From Chloroflexi bacterium HGW-Chloroflexi-2 (GTDB taxonomy: Bacteria > Chloroflexota > Anaerolineae > Anaerolineales > Anaerolineaceae): a DNA stretch of 64,000 nucleotides. The notes below the pieces were generated by a model. That model saw nothing but the letters and a program-made list of their open reading frames with translations. It had not been told where the DNA came from and did no database searches. This document shows positions 9,728 to 18,573 of this stretch, piece by piece (within the stretch, counting starts at the first letter, position 1; every line of letters begins with the position of its first letter). The translations under genes were made by a program, and so were the position numbers. The stretch is from NCBI GenBank assembly GCA_002840735.1, contig PHBY01000009.1, positions 1-64,000 of the forward strand, in the 5' to 3' direction.

Positions 9728-10831
9728 TCACCTGATTTTCTGTAATTCTCTGGGCAAATCTGTTAGTGATTCAGCCCCATTCTCTGTGATAACAACATCA
9801 TCTTCGATTCTCACTCCGCCTTTGCCAGAAAGATAAATGCCTGGTTCAATGGTAAATACCATTCCAGATTGTAAGACAACTGAATTCTCTGAAAAGATGT
9901 ATGGTGTTTCATGCCCTTCCATGCCAAGTCCATGACCGGTTCGGTGGAAAAAGTAATCCCCATATCCTGCTTGTGAAATTACTTCCCGCGTAGCATCATC
10001 GATCGAACCAGTTGTTACTTCTGGCATTGCTGCCATGAACCCTTTCCGATTGGCTCGCATTACGATATCAGCGATTGCATGAAAATCCGGATCCACTTCA
10101 CCCACGGCAAATGTTCTGGTGATGTCGGATGCGTACCCTTCATAACTTGCGCCCCAATCGAACAATAATAATTCTCCTGGTTGAACAATGTGGTCTGACG
10201 GCGTTGCATGCGGATCAGCACTATTAGCCCCTGAAGCAACGATAGGTGGGAAGGGCAATTCTCCGGAGCCATTTTTTAGTAAGTTGATTGTTAACAAAGA
10301 TGCCAATTCTTTTTCAGATTTTCCTATTACCGGTGTATGTAAAGTATCAATGAGCGCTTTTTGGGCGATTTGAGCAGCTGTCTTCATCAAGCGTATTTCA
10401 GATTCCTCTTTGATGATGCGGAAATTCGCAAAAACCTCATCAGCAGAGATAATTTTAGATTCTGGCAGTGAGGTTTTTAAAAAATTTAACTCCAAAAAAC
10501 GTAAACGAGTTGATTCAACGCCTACTACAGACTTTCCAATTTGTAAGTAATTACCTGCAGATTTGAATGCTTCGGACCATGTAGCGGGATTGTCCCCATA
10601 CGTAAAAAGCTGTTCCTTAGAGAATGATCTTTCCGCTCTTGTGGATTCTAATTTTGGAAGAACAAAAGCAGTTTTTCCATCTTTCCTAATCAATAAAACA
10701 GTTGGTCGTTCCATGAGGTGAAAATCTAAATTGGTTAAATACCTCAAACTGAAACCGGGATTTAAAGCAATTGCATCTAAATTATGAGATGCCATTAAGT
10801 TAATCAAATTTGAAAATCTTTGTGAATGCAT
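9728..10831 (-). CDS. M24 family metallopeptidase (Xaa-Pro aminopeptidase-like)
   Basis: A 367-residue protein, typical for bacterial Xaa-Pro dipeptidases. An N-terminal creatinase-like domain (~1-130) is followed by the pita-bread catalytic domain. All five metal ligands are visible: Asp225 (FDWGA), Asp236 (SDITRTF), His300 (RTGHGLG), Glu329 (TIEPGIY) and Glu343 (RIEDDVV). Enzymes of this kind release N-terminal residues before proline or cleave X-Pro dipeptides in the cytoplasm. GGAGGG seven or so bases before the ATG is a strong ribosome-binding site, and a TATAAT-like element lies in the 86-base gap upstream, so this is probably the first gene of the operon that continues through the esterase, MFS, hydrolase and glycosyltransferase genes. 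Confidence 0.88.
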   Translation of the reverse strand: MHSQRFSNLINLMASHNLDAIALNPGFSLRYLTNLDFHLMERPTVLLIRKDGKTAFVLPKLESTRAERSFSKEQLFTYGDNPATWSEAFKSAGNYLQIGKSVVGVESTRLRFLELNFLKTSLPESKIISADEVFANFRIIKEESEIRLMKTAAQIAQKALIDTLHTPVIGKSEKELASLLTINLLKNGSGELPFPPIVASGANSADPHATPSDHIVQPGELLLFDWGASYEGYASDITRTFAVGEVDPDFHAIADIVMRANRKGFMAAMPEVTTGSIDDATREVISQAGYGDYFFHRTGHGLGMEGHETPYIFSENSVVLQSGMVFTIEPGIYLSGKGGVRIEDDVVITENGAESLTDLPRELQKIR

Positions 10832-10917
10832 CTACCCTCCAAATCAACTTTCGAAATTCATTATATATCAGCAAACCTTTTATTATTTTTTTTCGATCCA
10901 TTAAAGATTTCTGAAAA

Positions 10918-11772
10918 TCAATAATTGGTTGCTACATCTATCAGCCCTCGTTCACGAGCGGAGTGATTACATTTATTAAATAGGAATATTGCTATCAAAC
11001 CTGCGATCAATGATGTTAGAAGTAATACCAGAATCAAATCGAGATTTGACATCGATGTAAATGTCGGAAAGGTTTTTGCGATATTTCCAACCAGAGATCT
11101 TCTGAGTAATTCCAACCAATAAGTGATTGGCAAGGCATAGCCTATTGGTCTGATCCAAACGGGTAAAACCTCCAGTGGAAAAATTGCTCCAGTGAAAAGA
11201 AACAATCCACTGGCTACAACATCTCCAATGTAATAGGAATGGCGTGCAGTAATGAGGGTAATTCCTGCTAACAATAATCCTAAAAGAGCCAACATTAATA
11301 TGCCAAGAATGAGGGATACAACAAACAATAGCCAATTAACCTGTTGAAAGTCAAATGGAACTTTTAGAAACAAAAATCCAGCTAATAAGGTAATGATTAC
11401 AGCAAAAGAACCCGTTAGAAATTTTGCAACACCTCGTCCAAAAAGATAAAGTGGAATATTCACCGGGGCAATATATATATATTTCAAGGTTCTATAATGT
11501 TCCCGATCATCTATGATAGTCCAGGATATTCCCGAAAGCACAGCAGGCACATACTGATAAAAAGCATTACCTAAATATAAATATGCGAACATGGGATTAT
11601 TGAAATTTTGATCGGTCACAATAGAGTACATGATAACCAGAATGCCTGCACTCGCTAAAGGTTTAATGATTGAATATGTGGCAAACAAAAAAGGATCGGT
11701 CCAATTTGATTCAATCTTCCAACCCAACCAGGATGCCGATATAAATGAACGGAGTGATATTGAATTCCTCAC
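10918..11772 (-). CDS. ABC-2 type exporter permease (second permease)
   Basis: A 284-residue membrane protein with six predicted helices and an ABC-2 type layout: helix one near residues 25-50, then a long C-terminal helical set containing SGLFLFTGAIFPLEVLPVWI, the typical conserved re-entrant segment of this fold, and YALPITYWLELLRR near the end. The start is GTG at 11772, chosen because GGAGGT precedes it by six bases. It is the last gene of a three-gene exporter operon, three bases after the other permease. Together with that permease it would form the membrane channel. Confidence 0.82.
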   Translation of the reverse strand: MRNSISLRSFISASWLGWKIESNWTDPFLFATYSIIKPLASAGILVIMYSIVTDQNFNNPMFAYLYLGNAFYQYVPAVLSGISWTIIDDREHYRTLKYIYIAPVNIPLYLFGRGVAKFLTGSFAVIITLLAGFLFLKVPFDFQQVNWLLFVVSLILGILMLALLGLLLAGITLITARHSYYIGDVVASGLFLFTGAIFPLEVLPVWIRPIGYALPITYWLELLRRSLVGNIAKTFPTFTSMSNLDLILVLLLTSLIAGLIAIFLFNKCNHSARERGLIDVATNY

Positions 11773-11775
11773 GCA

Positions 11776-12621
11776 TTACCTCCTATTCTCAGTTAATCGG
11801 CCTTCTCGCATGGCTAACTTTTCAATATGTGCCAGAAGAAATTTTGCTGCAATCAAATAGATAATAGATAGAATAATTAGAGAAATGATTTCAATTTTTA
11901 CACTGAGAAATCCTAAACTTGGACCAGATTTAAAAATTAATTGACGTATTGCATCCAATCCTAAAGTGAGTGGAATGAGTGAACCAAATGCCGATCCCCA
12001 AAAACCAAGATTTTTTACTGGAAAATACATTCCTGAAAGCAAATAAACCGGCTCGGTTGCCAGATTTGAGATATGCCATGCTTCCCGGCTCAATAATAAA
12101 AAGATAGATGCACTCATCATTCCCAAACCATACAATGCAATCATGCTGAGAGAAAAAATCGCAATCAATTGCCAGAAGCTGACTACATAATACGAGACAT
12201 TGAAAATTAGACTTCCAAATATCATGATGGCAATTGCTCGTAAAAGTGTAGCAAATAAACCACCTAACGCCATTCCTAAAAGAATCGCCATCATAGAAGC
12301 AGGTGAAATGATGTACAGTGCTAAATTTCCCTGTTCTTTTTCCCAATACAATTGGCTGGACATATTCCATAGAATATTCATCCAGAATGCAGTCATCGCA
12401 CCACCAACAACAACGAATCCAACATAATCTTCTGGTGCGCCAATAGCGCGATAAACGAAAACATAAGCTGAGACACTCAATAACGGGACAAAAATATCAA
12501 AGAAAATCCAGGATCTTTCACGTTGCATTCCGACAAGCCGGGGATATGATCTACCGAAAACCGTCATAATGAATAATTTCAACCCTGATCTTTTTTTCGA
12601 AATTGGTTCTACCAATGCCAT
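11776..12621 (-). CDS. ABC-2 type exporter permease (first permease)
   Basis: A 281-residue membrane protein with a charged N-terminus and six hydrophobic segments. The region YLLSGMYFPVKNLGFWGSAFGSLIPLTLGLDAIR is the ABC-2 hallmark and aligns by eye with the FLFTGAIFPLEVLPVW stretch of the neighbouring permease, so the two genes are distant paralogues. It starts one base after the ATPase gene, meaning translation is coupled. The exporter likely moves a lipid, drug or polysaccharide; nothing in the operon identifies the cargo. Confidence 0.82.
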   Translation of the reverse strand: MALVEPISKKRSGLKLFIMTVFGRSYPRLVGMQRERSWIFFDIFVPLLSVSAYVFVYRAIGAPEDYVGFVVVGGAMTAFWMNILWNMSSQLYWEKEQGNLALYIISPASMMAILLGMALGGLFATLLRAIAIMIFGSLIFNVSYYVVSFWQLIAIFSLSMIALYGLGMMSASIFLLLSREAWHISNLATEPVYLLSGMYFPVKNLGFWGSAFGSLIPLTLGLDAIRQLIFKSGPSLGFLSVKIEIISLIILSIIYLIAAKFLLAHIEKLAMREGRLTENRR

Positions 12622-12622
12622 A

Positions 12623-13618
12623 CTAAGCCTCTTCTATTTTCTGCCCAACTAATTTGATGAAGACATCTTCAAGCGAAGGCTCCCTCTTTTCTAATCGAAG
12701 GATACGTAATGATTGCTGACTGATTTCTGTTATTATTTCAGAAAGTACAGAATCTTCATCAAGAATAATATCAAGGGTTGTACTCTCTGGTTTTTGTGAT
12801 AATACACAATTTTTTACACCAGTAATATTTTTAAATTTATTTATTTCTAAACCAGATGGAGCATATAAATTGATATTAAAAATTGCTTCCTTTTGTAATG
12901 TTTTTTTAAGATTCGATGGTGTATCACACGCCAGGACTTTTCCCTGGTTGATAATTGCAACACGATCGCACAATTCATCTGCTTCCACCATATAATGAGT
13001 AGTCAGTAATAATGTACGTTCACCGTTGTCATTCATCCACTTTTTGATAAAAGTACGCACATCACGGGACGCTCCTACATCCAAACCAAGTGTTGGTTCA
13101 TCCAAAAATAAAACTTGTGGATCAGTAATAAACCCACGAATAATATTCATCTTCTGCCGCAATCCTGTAGATAAATCAGATGATTTTGTATTGAGTCGAT
13201 CTGAAATTCCAACAATTTCTGAAAGTCTCTTTATCCGATCATTGGCAACTTTGCTTTCGATCCCATAAAATTGAGCGAACATCCATAAGTTTTCTCGGAC
13301 TGTCAATAAACCATATCCAGATGTTTCTCCACCAGAGACCATATTAATTCGTTTTCGTACTTCATCTGGTGATTTTTCAACATCAAAACCAGCGACTGTA
13401 GCAATCCCGGTAGTAGGCGATAGTAGCGTGGTAAGAATTTTGATCAAAGTTGTTTTTCCAGCGCCATTGGGTCCTAACAATCCAAATAATTCACCCTTTT
13501 TTATGCTTAAATCAACATTTTCCAAGGCTAATAATTCTTTGAATTTTTCTTTACGATTGTTACGGATTTTATAGATACGACCCAGATTTTTAGTATTGAT
13601 TGCAACAGAATTTTCCAT
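12623..13618 (-). CDS. ABC exporter ATPase (DrrA-like)
   Basis: A 331-residue ATPase, first gene of a three-gene exporter operon. It carries Walker A GPNGAGKTT at 49-57, a signature motif in variant form (DLSTGLRQKM), Walker B VLFLDEPTLGLD and the switch histidine in LLTTHYM. The C-terminal ~90 residues form the extra domain common to DrrA/NatA-type exporters and include the typical EPSLEDVFIKL segment. It powers the two permeases encoded immediately downstream. AAAGGA precedes the ATG by six bases. A similar signature change (STGL for SGGQ) is common among exporters of this group. Confidence 0.9.
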   Translation of the reverse strand: MENSVAINTKNLGRIYKIRNNRKEKFKELLALENVDLSIKKGELFGLLGPNGAGKTTLIKILTTLLSPTTGIATVAGFDVEKSPDEVRKRINMVSGGETSGYGLLTVRENLWMFAQFYGIESKVANDRIKRLSEIVGISDRLNTKSSDLSTGLRQKMNIIRGFITDPQVLFLDEPTLGLDVGASRDVRTFIKKWMNDNGERTLLLTTHYMVEADELCDRVAIINQGKVLACDTPSNLKKTLQKEAIFNINLYAPSGLEINKFKNITGVKNCVLSQKPESTTLDIILDEDSVLSEIITEISQQSLRILRLEKREPSLEDVFIKLVGQKIEEA

Positions 13619-13754
13619 AATGGATCCTTTAAGTCACTTTTTTTGTTATTTTTTGATGGAAATACATTCTAATTTAATGCTTGGTGATTATATCGCAATA
13701 AATTAAATCCCTTAAAAATATTGTTCCTTATCATAATATCCAATTCTTAATCTC

Positions 13755-13783
13755 TTGACACAGGTCTTTCTTCGGAGTAGAAT
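13755..13783 (+). promoter_or_regulatory. Sigma-70-type promoter of the tRNA-Ala pair
   Basis: A perfect -35 box TTGACA (13755-13760) is followed by 17 bases and a -10 box TAGAAT (13778-13783). The predicted start near 13790 lies about twelve bases before the first tRNA, as expected for a stable-RNA promoter. The rest of 13619-13754 is AT-rich and shows nothing else I can support. Confidence 0.75.
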
Positions 13784-13801
13784 TTCACCTACCCTGAAAG
13801 A

Positions 13802-13874
13802 GGGCCTGTAGCGCAGTTGGGAGCGCGCTTCAATCGCACTGAAGAGGCCGAGGGTTCGAATCCCTCCAGGTCCA
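13802..13874 (+). tRNA. tRNA-Ala (anticodon CGC)
   Basis: A complete 73-base cloverleaf: acceptor GGGCCTG pairing with CAGGTCC, D-stem GCGC/GCGC around AGTTGGGA, anticodon stem CTTCA/TGAAG with loop ATCGCAC (anticodon CGC), five-base variable loop AGGCC, T-stem GAGGG/CCCTC around TTCGAAT, and discriminator A. The third acceptor pair is G-U, the identity element for alanine. The 3' CCA is not encoded. It reads GCG codons and is probably co-transcribed with the second tRNA-Ala. Confidence 0.95.
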
Positions 13875-13923
13875 CTTAGGTGCAACCTCTTGAAATTCGG
13901 ATCAGGTTAACAATTGAAAAAAT

Positions 13924-13996
13924 GGGCCCATAGCGCAGTTGGGAGCGCGTCTCAATGGCATTGAGAAGGCCGAGGGTTCGAATCCCTCTGGGTCCA
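13924..13996 (+). tRNA. tRNA-Ala (anticodon GGC)
   Basis: A complete 73-base cloverleaf nearly identical to its neighbour: acceptor GGGCCCA/TGGGTCC, D-stem GCGC/GCGC, anticodon stem TCTCA/TGAGA with loop ATGGCAT (anticodon GGC), variable loop AGGCC, T-stem GAGGG/CCCTC, discriminator A and the G3-U70 pair. CCA is not encoded. It reads GCC and GCU codons. Differences from the CGC gene in the two stems are compensated, so both should fold. Confidence 0.95.
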
Positions 13997-14016
13997 CTTC
14001 AAATTTTTTATTCCAG

Positions 14017-14053
14017 ACACCAAAGATGATATTATTATCTTAGGTGTTTTTTT
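14017..14053 (+). terminator. Rho-independent terminator after the tRNA genes
   Basis: Stem ACACC (14017-14021) pairs with GGTGT (14043-14047) and AAGAT (14023-14027) with ATCTT (14037-14041), with one opposed A on each side. A run of seven T follows. It closes the tRNA transcript before the creatininase-like gene. Confidence 0.75.
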
Positions 14054-14109
14054 ATTCTCAACTATAATTTTTTGCTTAATTTAAGATCAATAATTTCGAG
14101 GAGATTCTT

Positions 14110-14793
14110 ATGCGTTTTGAAGAATGTAACTGGATGGACGTTGATAATTACCTGAAGAATGATGATCGTGTTATTTTGGTTATTGGTGCCTGTGAACAGC
14201 ATGCTTACTTGAGTCTCTTAACGGATACCAGAATCCCTTTAGCTTTGGCAGATGCAGTTTCAACAGAAACTGGCATTGTAGTCGCTCCTGTCATTAATTT
14301 TGGTATTTCATCATATTTTTTAAGCTATCCGGGAACCATAAGCTTGCGCACGAAGACACTTATGAACCTCGTTGAGGATGTAATTGATAGTCTTTATCAT
14401 CATGGGTTCAAAAAAATATTAATTTTGAACGGACATGGCGGTAATGATCCGGTAAAAGGAAGATTAAACGAAATACTCAATAAATATTCAGATCTTCGTG
14501 TGATCTGGTATGCATGGTGGCAATCTCATAGTGTTGAAAAAATCGCTATTGAAAATGATATTAAACCTGCACATGCAAATTGGTTGGAAGCTTTTCCATT
14601 TACCAGGGTTGGTGAATTGCCAAAAACTGAGAAAACCCCGCCACATTATCAAGGATTATTAAGCGCTGACAGTACGAAAAGTGTTTTTCAGGATGGTTCT
14701 TTTGGTGGCCCGTATGAAGTGGATCAGTCAATTATGAATGAAATATTTTATGCTTGTTATCTGGATATTCTAAATTTATTGAAATTTGAATAG
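14110..14793 (+). CDS. Creatininase-family metal-dependent amidohydrolase
   Basis: A 227-residue protein with the creatininase fold motifs: GACEQHAYLSLLTDTRIP near residues 27-43 (Glu, His and Asp metal ligands), LNGHGGND around 115-122, and a late ANWLEAFPFTR containing a conserved Glu. The family includes creatininase, 2-amino-5-formylamino-pyrimidinone hydrolase and the mycofactocin peptidase MftE; no mycofactocin genes are nearby, so the reaction is undetermined. The ATG is preceded by GAGGAG seven bases upstream. It is slightly shorter than typical creatininases (~240-260). Confidence 0.78.
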   Translation: MRFEECNWMDVDNYLKNDDRVILVIGACEQHAYLSLLTDTRIPLALADAVSTETGIVVAPVINFGISSYFLSYPGTISLRTKTLMNLVEDVIDSLYHHGFKKILILNGHGGNDPVKGRLNEILNKYSDLRVIWYAWWQSHSVEKIAIENDIKPAHANWLEAFPFTRVGELPKTEKTPPHYQGLLSADSTKSVFQDGSFGGPYEVDQSIMNEIFYACYLDILNLLKFE

Positions 14794-14840
14794 TTTTAGT
14801 AATATCAATCGAAAATTCGGATTTAATAGGATTTTTTTAA

Positions 14841-16568
14841 TTGCACGAAAAATTAGTTAATTGGTTAATTAAATCTCCCAATCTTTTCATCTTATCTATT
14901 TTGTTTTTTGAAATGGGGACAATTTTATTAATATATCAAATTCAACTCATATCCCAATTAATTAACAATGTAATATTTATAAATCAATCACTGGGTCATC
15001 TTTCAAAACTAATATTACTTATCATAGTCCTGATAATTTTTAGAGGACTGTTCAATTTTTCTGGAGAAGTGCTCACAAAAAAAATTGCTCAAAAAATTAA
15101 AAGTTTAATTCGAAAAAAATTAGCTGATAAATTGCTTCAGACTAACTCAATCAACAAAACCCATTCAGGTAATATGGTAACCATTTTTTTCGATCGAGTT
15201 GAGGCGATTGAAGATTATTACACACTTTTTCTACCACAGGTAGTTTTATCTATTCTCATTCCTGTCAGTGTTCTGTTTTTTGTATTGCCACTTGATTTAT
15301 TATCCGGGTTTGTTTTTATTTTCACTGCACCGTTAATTCCATTTTTTATGTTCTTAATTGGAAAATTTAGCGAAAAAATTAATAAAAAACAATGGCAATC
15401 CTTAAGCAATTTGTCAACCTTTTTCTTGGATTCAATCAGGGGATTTAAGACACTTCTAGTATTTAACCAACATGAGAAACACCTGGAAAGAATTAAAAGA
15501 GCAAATGATGATTATCTCCAAAGGTCAATGTCAGTCCTAAAGATCACGTTCTTATCTGCATTAGTTCTGGAGCTGCTAAGCACTTTATCAATAGCAGTGG
15601 TTGCTGTTGAAATTGGATTGCGTCTTTTATATTTTAAAATCACATTCGAACAAGCGTTTTTTATCCTCCTTATTGCTCCTGAATTTTATTTACCTTTGAG
15701 AAATCTAGGATTAAGGTTCCACGCGGCTATGAACGGGGTTGAAGCATATAAAGAAATTCACTCATTTATTTTCAGCAAAGAATTTCATAAAAACCAGAAA
15801 TCAGTAAATTATTCAACTAAATTCGTTCAAAGTTTAAATGTTGAAAACCTGACAATTCGTTATCCCGATCAAGAAAGCCCTATTATCAACGATTTCTCAT
15901 TTTGTTTTGAGAAAGGTAAGCATTATGCCTTAGTTGGTTCTAATGGAGCAGGTAAGTCTACTTTTTTTCGAGTTTTATTGCGATTTATTCATCCATTAAT
16001 GGGAAAAATATCATTGGATGGAATAAATATCAATGAAATTACCCCCCAAGATTATTATTCTCAAATTTCCTGGTTACCTCAGAATCCAGTTATTTTTAAT
16101 GGAAGTATTGTTGATAATCTATTAATTTCGAACCCAGAACATGATCTGGTAAATCTGGAAAAGATTCTAAAAATTGTCGAACTAAACGACTTCATTGATA
16201 CTTTTCCCAACAAATATCATTCGGAAATTCAGGAGTTTGGAAAAACGATCAGTAGTGGTCAAAGGCAAAGAATTGGTTTAGCCAGACTTCTAATGCGGAA
16301 TTCTTCCATACTATTATGTGATGAGCCGACTTCTTTTTTGGATCCTATATCTGAACAGTTAATTTCAAAAGTGCTTGAGGATTACAGTAAAGAGAAAATG
16401 ATGCTGACGATTGCCCATAGAATTCATACCATACGTGGTGCGGATTCACTTTTATTTTTTCAGAAAGATAAACCAATCATTAGTGGAACTTTCGATGAAT
16501 TAATTTCTAATAATATTGAATTCCAACTATTCATCAAATATTATTTCGGAGAAAAATTTAATGATTAA
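14841..16568 (+). CDS. cydD: Cysteine/glutathione ABC exporter subunit CydD
   Basis: A 575-residue half-transporter: an N-terminal six-helix membrane domain (~1-300) and a nucleotide-binding domain with Walker A GSNGAGKST, signature TISSGQRQRIGLARLL and Walker B SILLCDEPTSFLD. The membrane-domain stretch VEAIEDYYTLFLPQ and the coupling segment LGLRFHAAMNGVEA are CydD hallmarks. CydDC exports cysteine and glutathione to the periplasm and is needed to assemble cytochrome bd, encoded 9 kb downstream. The start is TTG at 14841; no in-frame ATG exists before residue 25, which lies inside the first helix. It overlaps cydC by eight bases. Confidence 0.85.
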   Translation: MHEKLVNWLIKSPNLFILSILFFEMGTILLIYQIQLISQLINNVIFINQSLGHLSKLILLIIVLIIFRGLFNFSGEVLTKKIAQKIKSLIRKKLADKLLQTNSINKTHSGNMVTIFFDRVEAIEDYYTLFLPQVVLSILIPVSVLFFVLPLDLLSGFVFIFTAPLIPFFMFLIGKFSEKINKKQWQSLSNLSTFFLDSIRGFKTLLVFNQHEKHLERIKRANDDYLQRSMSVLKITFLSALVLELLSTLSIAVVAVEIGLRLLYFKITFEQAFFILLIAPEFYLPLRNLGLRFHAAMNGVEAYKEIHSFIFSKEFHKNQKSVNYSTKFVQSLNVENLTIRYPDQESPIINDFSFCFEKGKHYALVGSNGAGKSTFFRVLLRFIHPLMGKISLDGININEITPQDYYSQISWLPQNPVIFNGSIVDNLLISNPEHDLVNLEKILKIVELNDFIDTFPNKYHSEIQEFGKTISSGQRQRIGLARLLMRNSSILLCDEPTSFLDPISEQLISKVLEDYSKEKMMLTIAHRIHTIRGADSLLFFQKDKPIISGTFDELISNNIEFQLFIKYYFGEKFND

Positions 16569-18246
16569 GAATTTCTTGCAATATGCAAAAAAATCTTGGT
16601 CAGGTATTGGCATTTCAATAATTCTGGGCTGTTTTACGGTTTTAAGCTCAATAGTGTTGATGGGTGTCTCAGCCTACTTAATCATTTTGGCAGGATTTCA
16701 TCCATCAATTGCAGTACTACAAATATCTATCGTTGGGGTCAGATTTTTTGGAATATCAAGAGGCATATTCAGATATATAGAGAGATTACAAACTCATAAA
16801 GTGAATTTTTCAATTTTAGGAAATGTACGACTCTCTATTTTTTCGAAATTGTCTGATCGATATTATCAACTTATAGACAAATATTCTGGTTCTGAAGTAC
16901 TTTCTATTATCATCAATGATATTAACCAATTGGAAAATTTATTTGTACGCTTATTATCGCCAGCTATCGTTTCTTTGTTGATAAGCATACTTGTTGGAAT
17001 TTTCCTGGGACTTCAATCTGTAGAATTATTATTTGTTTATGTAGTCGGATATTTGTTAACTGGGATAATTATTCCCTTTTTATCCATAAACATTGGCAGT
17101 TTATCAAAGGGAAATTTAAATCACGCAAGGGATCAATTCCAATCTTCAGTTATCAATTTCAATCAATTTATCGATGAAGCAATTTTCTATCAGATGGAAT
17201 CTAAACTGACATTAGATCTCGAAAAGAACATTAAATATTTGGAGAAAGAACAAACAAAAACAGGTGTCTGGCAATCTGTTTGGCACTTATTAAGTTTTTA
17301 TTCAAATCAAGGAGTTTTTATATTTGTCCTTATAATCAGTATTTTTCTTGCGAATGAAGGAAAATTAGATTTGCTGCTGGTTGGAGTGATCTCCTTGGTA
17401 GTTCTAACCAGTTTTGAAGTATTATCAAATATTCCATCTATGGCTTATCTTTACGGTGATATTGAGAGTTCCTCGAAAAGAATTCAAGAAATCGAGGCTA
17501 TACCTTTCGACACAGAAAATGGGTTTCAAGAAATCAGTAATGAAATTTTTCCGATTAAATTTCTGAATGTGTCTTACGTTTATCCTGGTCATAGGAATCA
17601 TAAAGCCTTAGAAAATATCAATATTGAATTCAAAAAGGGAGAGAAAATTGCAGTTGTTGGTGTGAATGGCGCTGGTAAAACAACTTTCATTGAATTAATT
17701 TTAGGAATTCGTAGTGATTATGAAGGGAGAATATTCCTTAAGGATCAAGAATTAAAAACATTACCAAAGAAAATTATCAGACAAAGGTTTGGATATTTAA
17801 CTGTTAATCCATATATCTTCGGAACCACTATCCGGCAAAATTTACTTTTAGCCAAAGAAAAAGCGAAAGATGAAGAACTCATTCAAGTCCTTGAGAAGGT
17901 TAATTTAAATTTAGATTTAAATACACGTTTGGAAGAGTTTGGAAAGAACCTTTCTAGTGGAGAAATCCAACGTTTTGCTATTGCTCAATCCATTTTATTT
18001 GATGCTGATGTGCAAATATTTGATGAGCTTTATGCAAATTTGGATCCGAAATCGGCTTTTGAAATTAGTCAGTTGATTCAAGAAAAATTCAGTGAAAAAA
18101 CAGTGATTTTTGTCACACATCGTTTTATTAATATGGACTATTTTGACAATATTTTGGTTTTCCATCAGGGGAAAATCGTTCAAAGGGGAAAACACAAGGA
18201 TTTATTGGTTCAAACTGGAAAATATACTGAGTTATTTAATAAGTAA
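16561..18246 (+). CDS. cydC: Cysteine/glutathione ABC exporter subunit CydC
   Basis: A 561-residue half-transporter and partner of CydD. The N-terminal helices contain the CydC-typical SSIVLMGVSAYLIILAGFHP and GVRFFGISRGIFRYIERLQTH segments. The ATPase domain has Walker A GVNGAGKTT, signature NLSSGEIQRFAIAQ and Walker B QIFDELYANLD, which keeps the catalytic Glu but reads ELY where EPT is usual. I chose ATG 16561 rather than the longer open frame from 16516: it leaves an eight-base overlap with cydD and begins MIKNFLQYA, in line with CydC N-termini. No terminator is visible downstream. Confidence 0.85.
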   Translation: MIKNFLQYAKKSWSGIGISIILGCFTVLSSIVLMGVSAYLIILAGFHPSIAVLQISIVGVRFFGISRGIFRYIERLQTHKVNFSILGNVRLSIFSKLSDRYYQLIDKYSGSEVLSIIINDINQLENLFVRLLSPAIVSLLISILVGIFLGLQSVELLFVYVVGYLLTGIIIPFLSINIGSLSKGNLNHARDQFQSSVINFNQFIDEAIFYQMESKLTLDLEKNIKYLEKEQTKTGVWQSVWHLLSFYSNQGVFIFVLIISIFLANEGKLDLLLVGVISLVVLTSFEVLSNIPSMAYLYGDIESSSKRIQEIEAIPFDTENGFQEISNEIFPIKFLNVSYVYPGHRNHKALENINIEFKKGEKIAVVGVNGAGKTTFIELILGIRSDYEGRIFLKDQELKTLPKKIIRQRFGYLTVNPYIFGTTIRQNLLLAKEKAKDEELIQVLEKVNLNLDLNTRLEEFGKNLSSGEIQRFAIAQSILFDADVQIFDELYANLDPKSAFEISQLIQEKFSEKTVIFVTHRFINMDYFDNILVFHQGKIVQRGKHKDLLVQTGKYTELFNK

Positions 18247-18573
18247 TTTCATTAATTTATCAAAAAAATATTGATTTCATAAATTAAAATGGATTATAAT
18301 AAAGACATTAATTTTTTATTGATGATTATGATTGCTGATCACTTGATTTGATCTTGGAATTGTTTTCTCTCATGTTGAATGGGAGTTAATAAAAACATAA
18401 CAATCGGTTAACGATTGAAAATTTGATGAATGGAGATTTCAGGAAATGAACCACAAATTTCATGAATTAAATTGTTCATGATGTGTTTTCTGGAATAAAT
18501 CAAAAAATCTTAGAGAGTTACTGGTTGAGAAACAAGGTCATCTGGATCCGCAATAGGATTTGATGGCTAAATA
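18247..18573 (+). other. AT-rich intergenic region with two short inverted repeats
   Basis: This 327-base gap between cydC and recX has no open frame that I would call. Two small perfect inverted repeats are visible: CAATCG/CGATTG around GTTAA (18401-18417) and CATGAA/TTCATG around an eight-base spacer (18461-18480). Either could be an operator for the recX-rny unit, but nothing else supports this. No convincing terminator for cydDC was found. Confidence 0.35.

Noticed and set aside
18401-18480. Two short inverted repeats before recX as a LexA or SOS box
   Set aside because: They do not match the SOS box patterns I know (CTGT-N8-ACAG or GAAC-N4-GTTC) and could be chance in AT-rich DNA.
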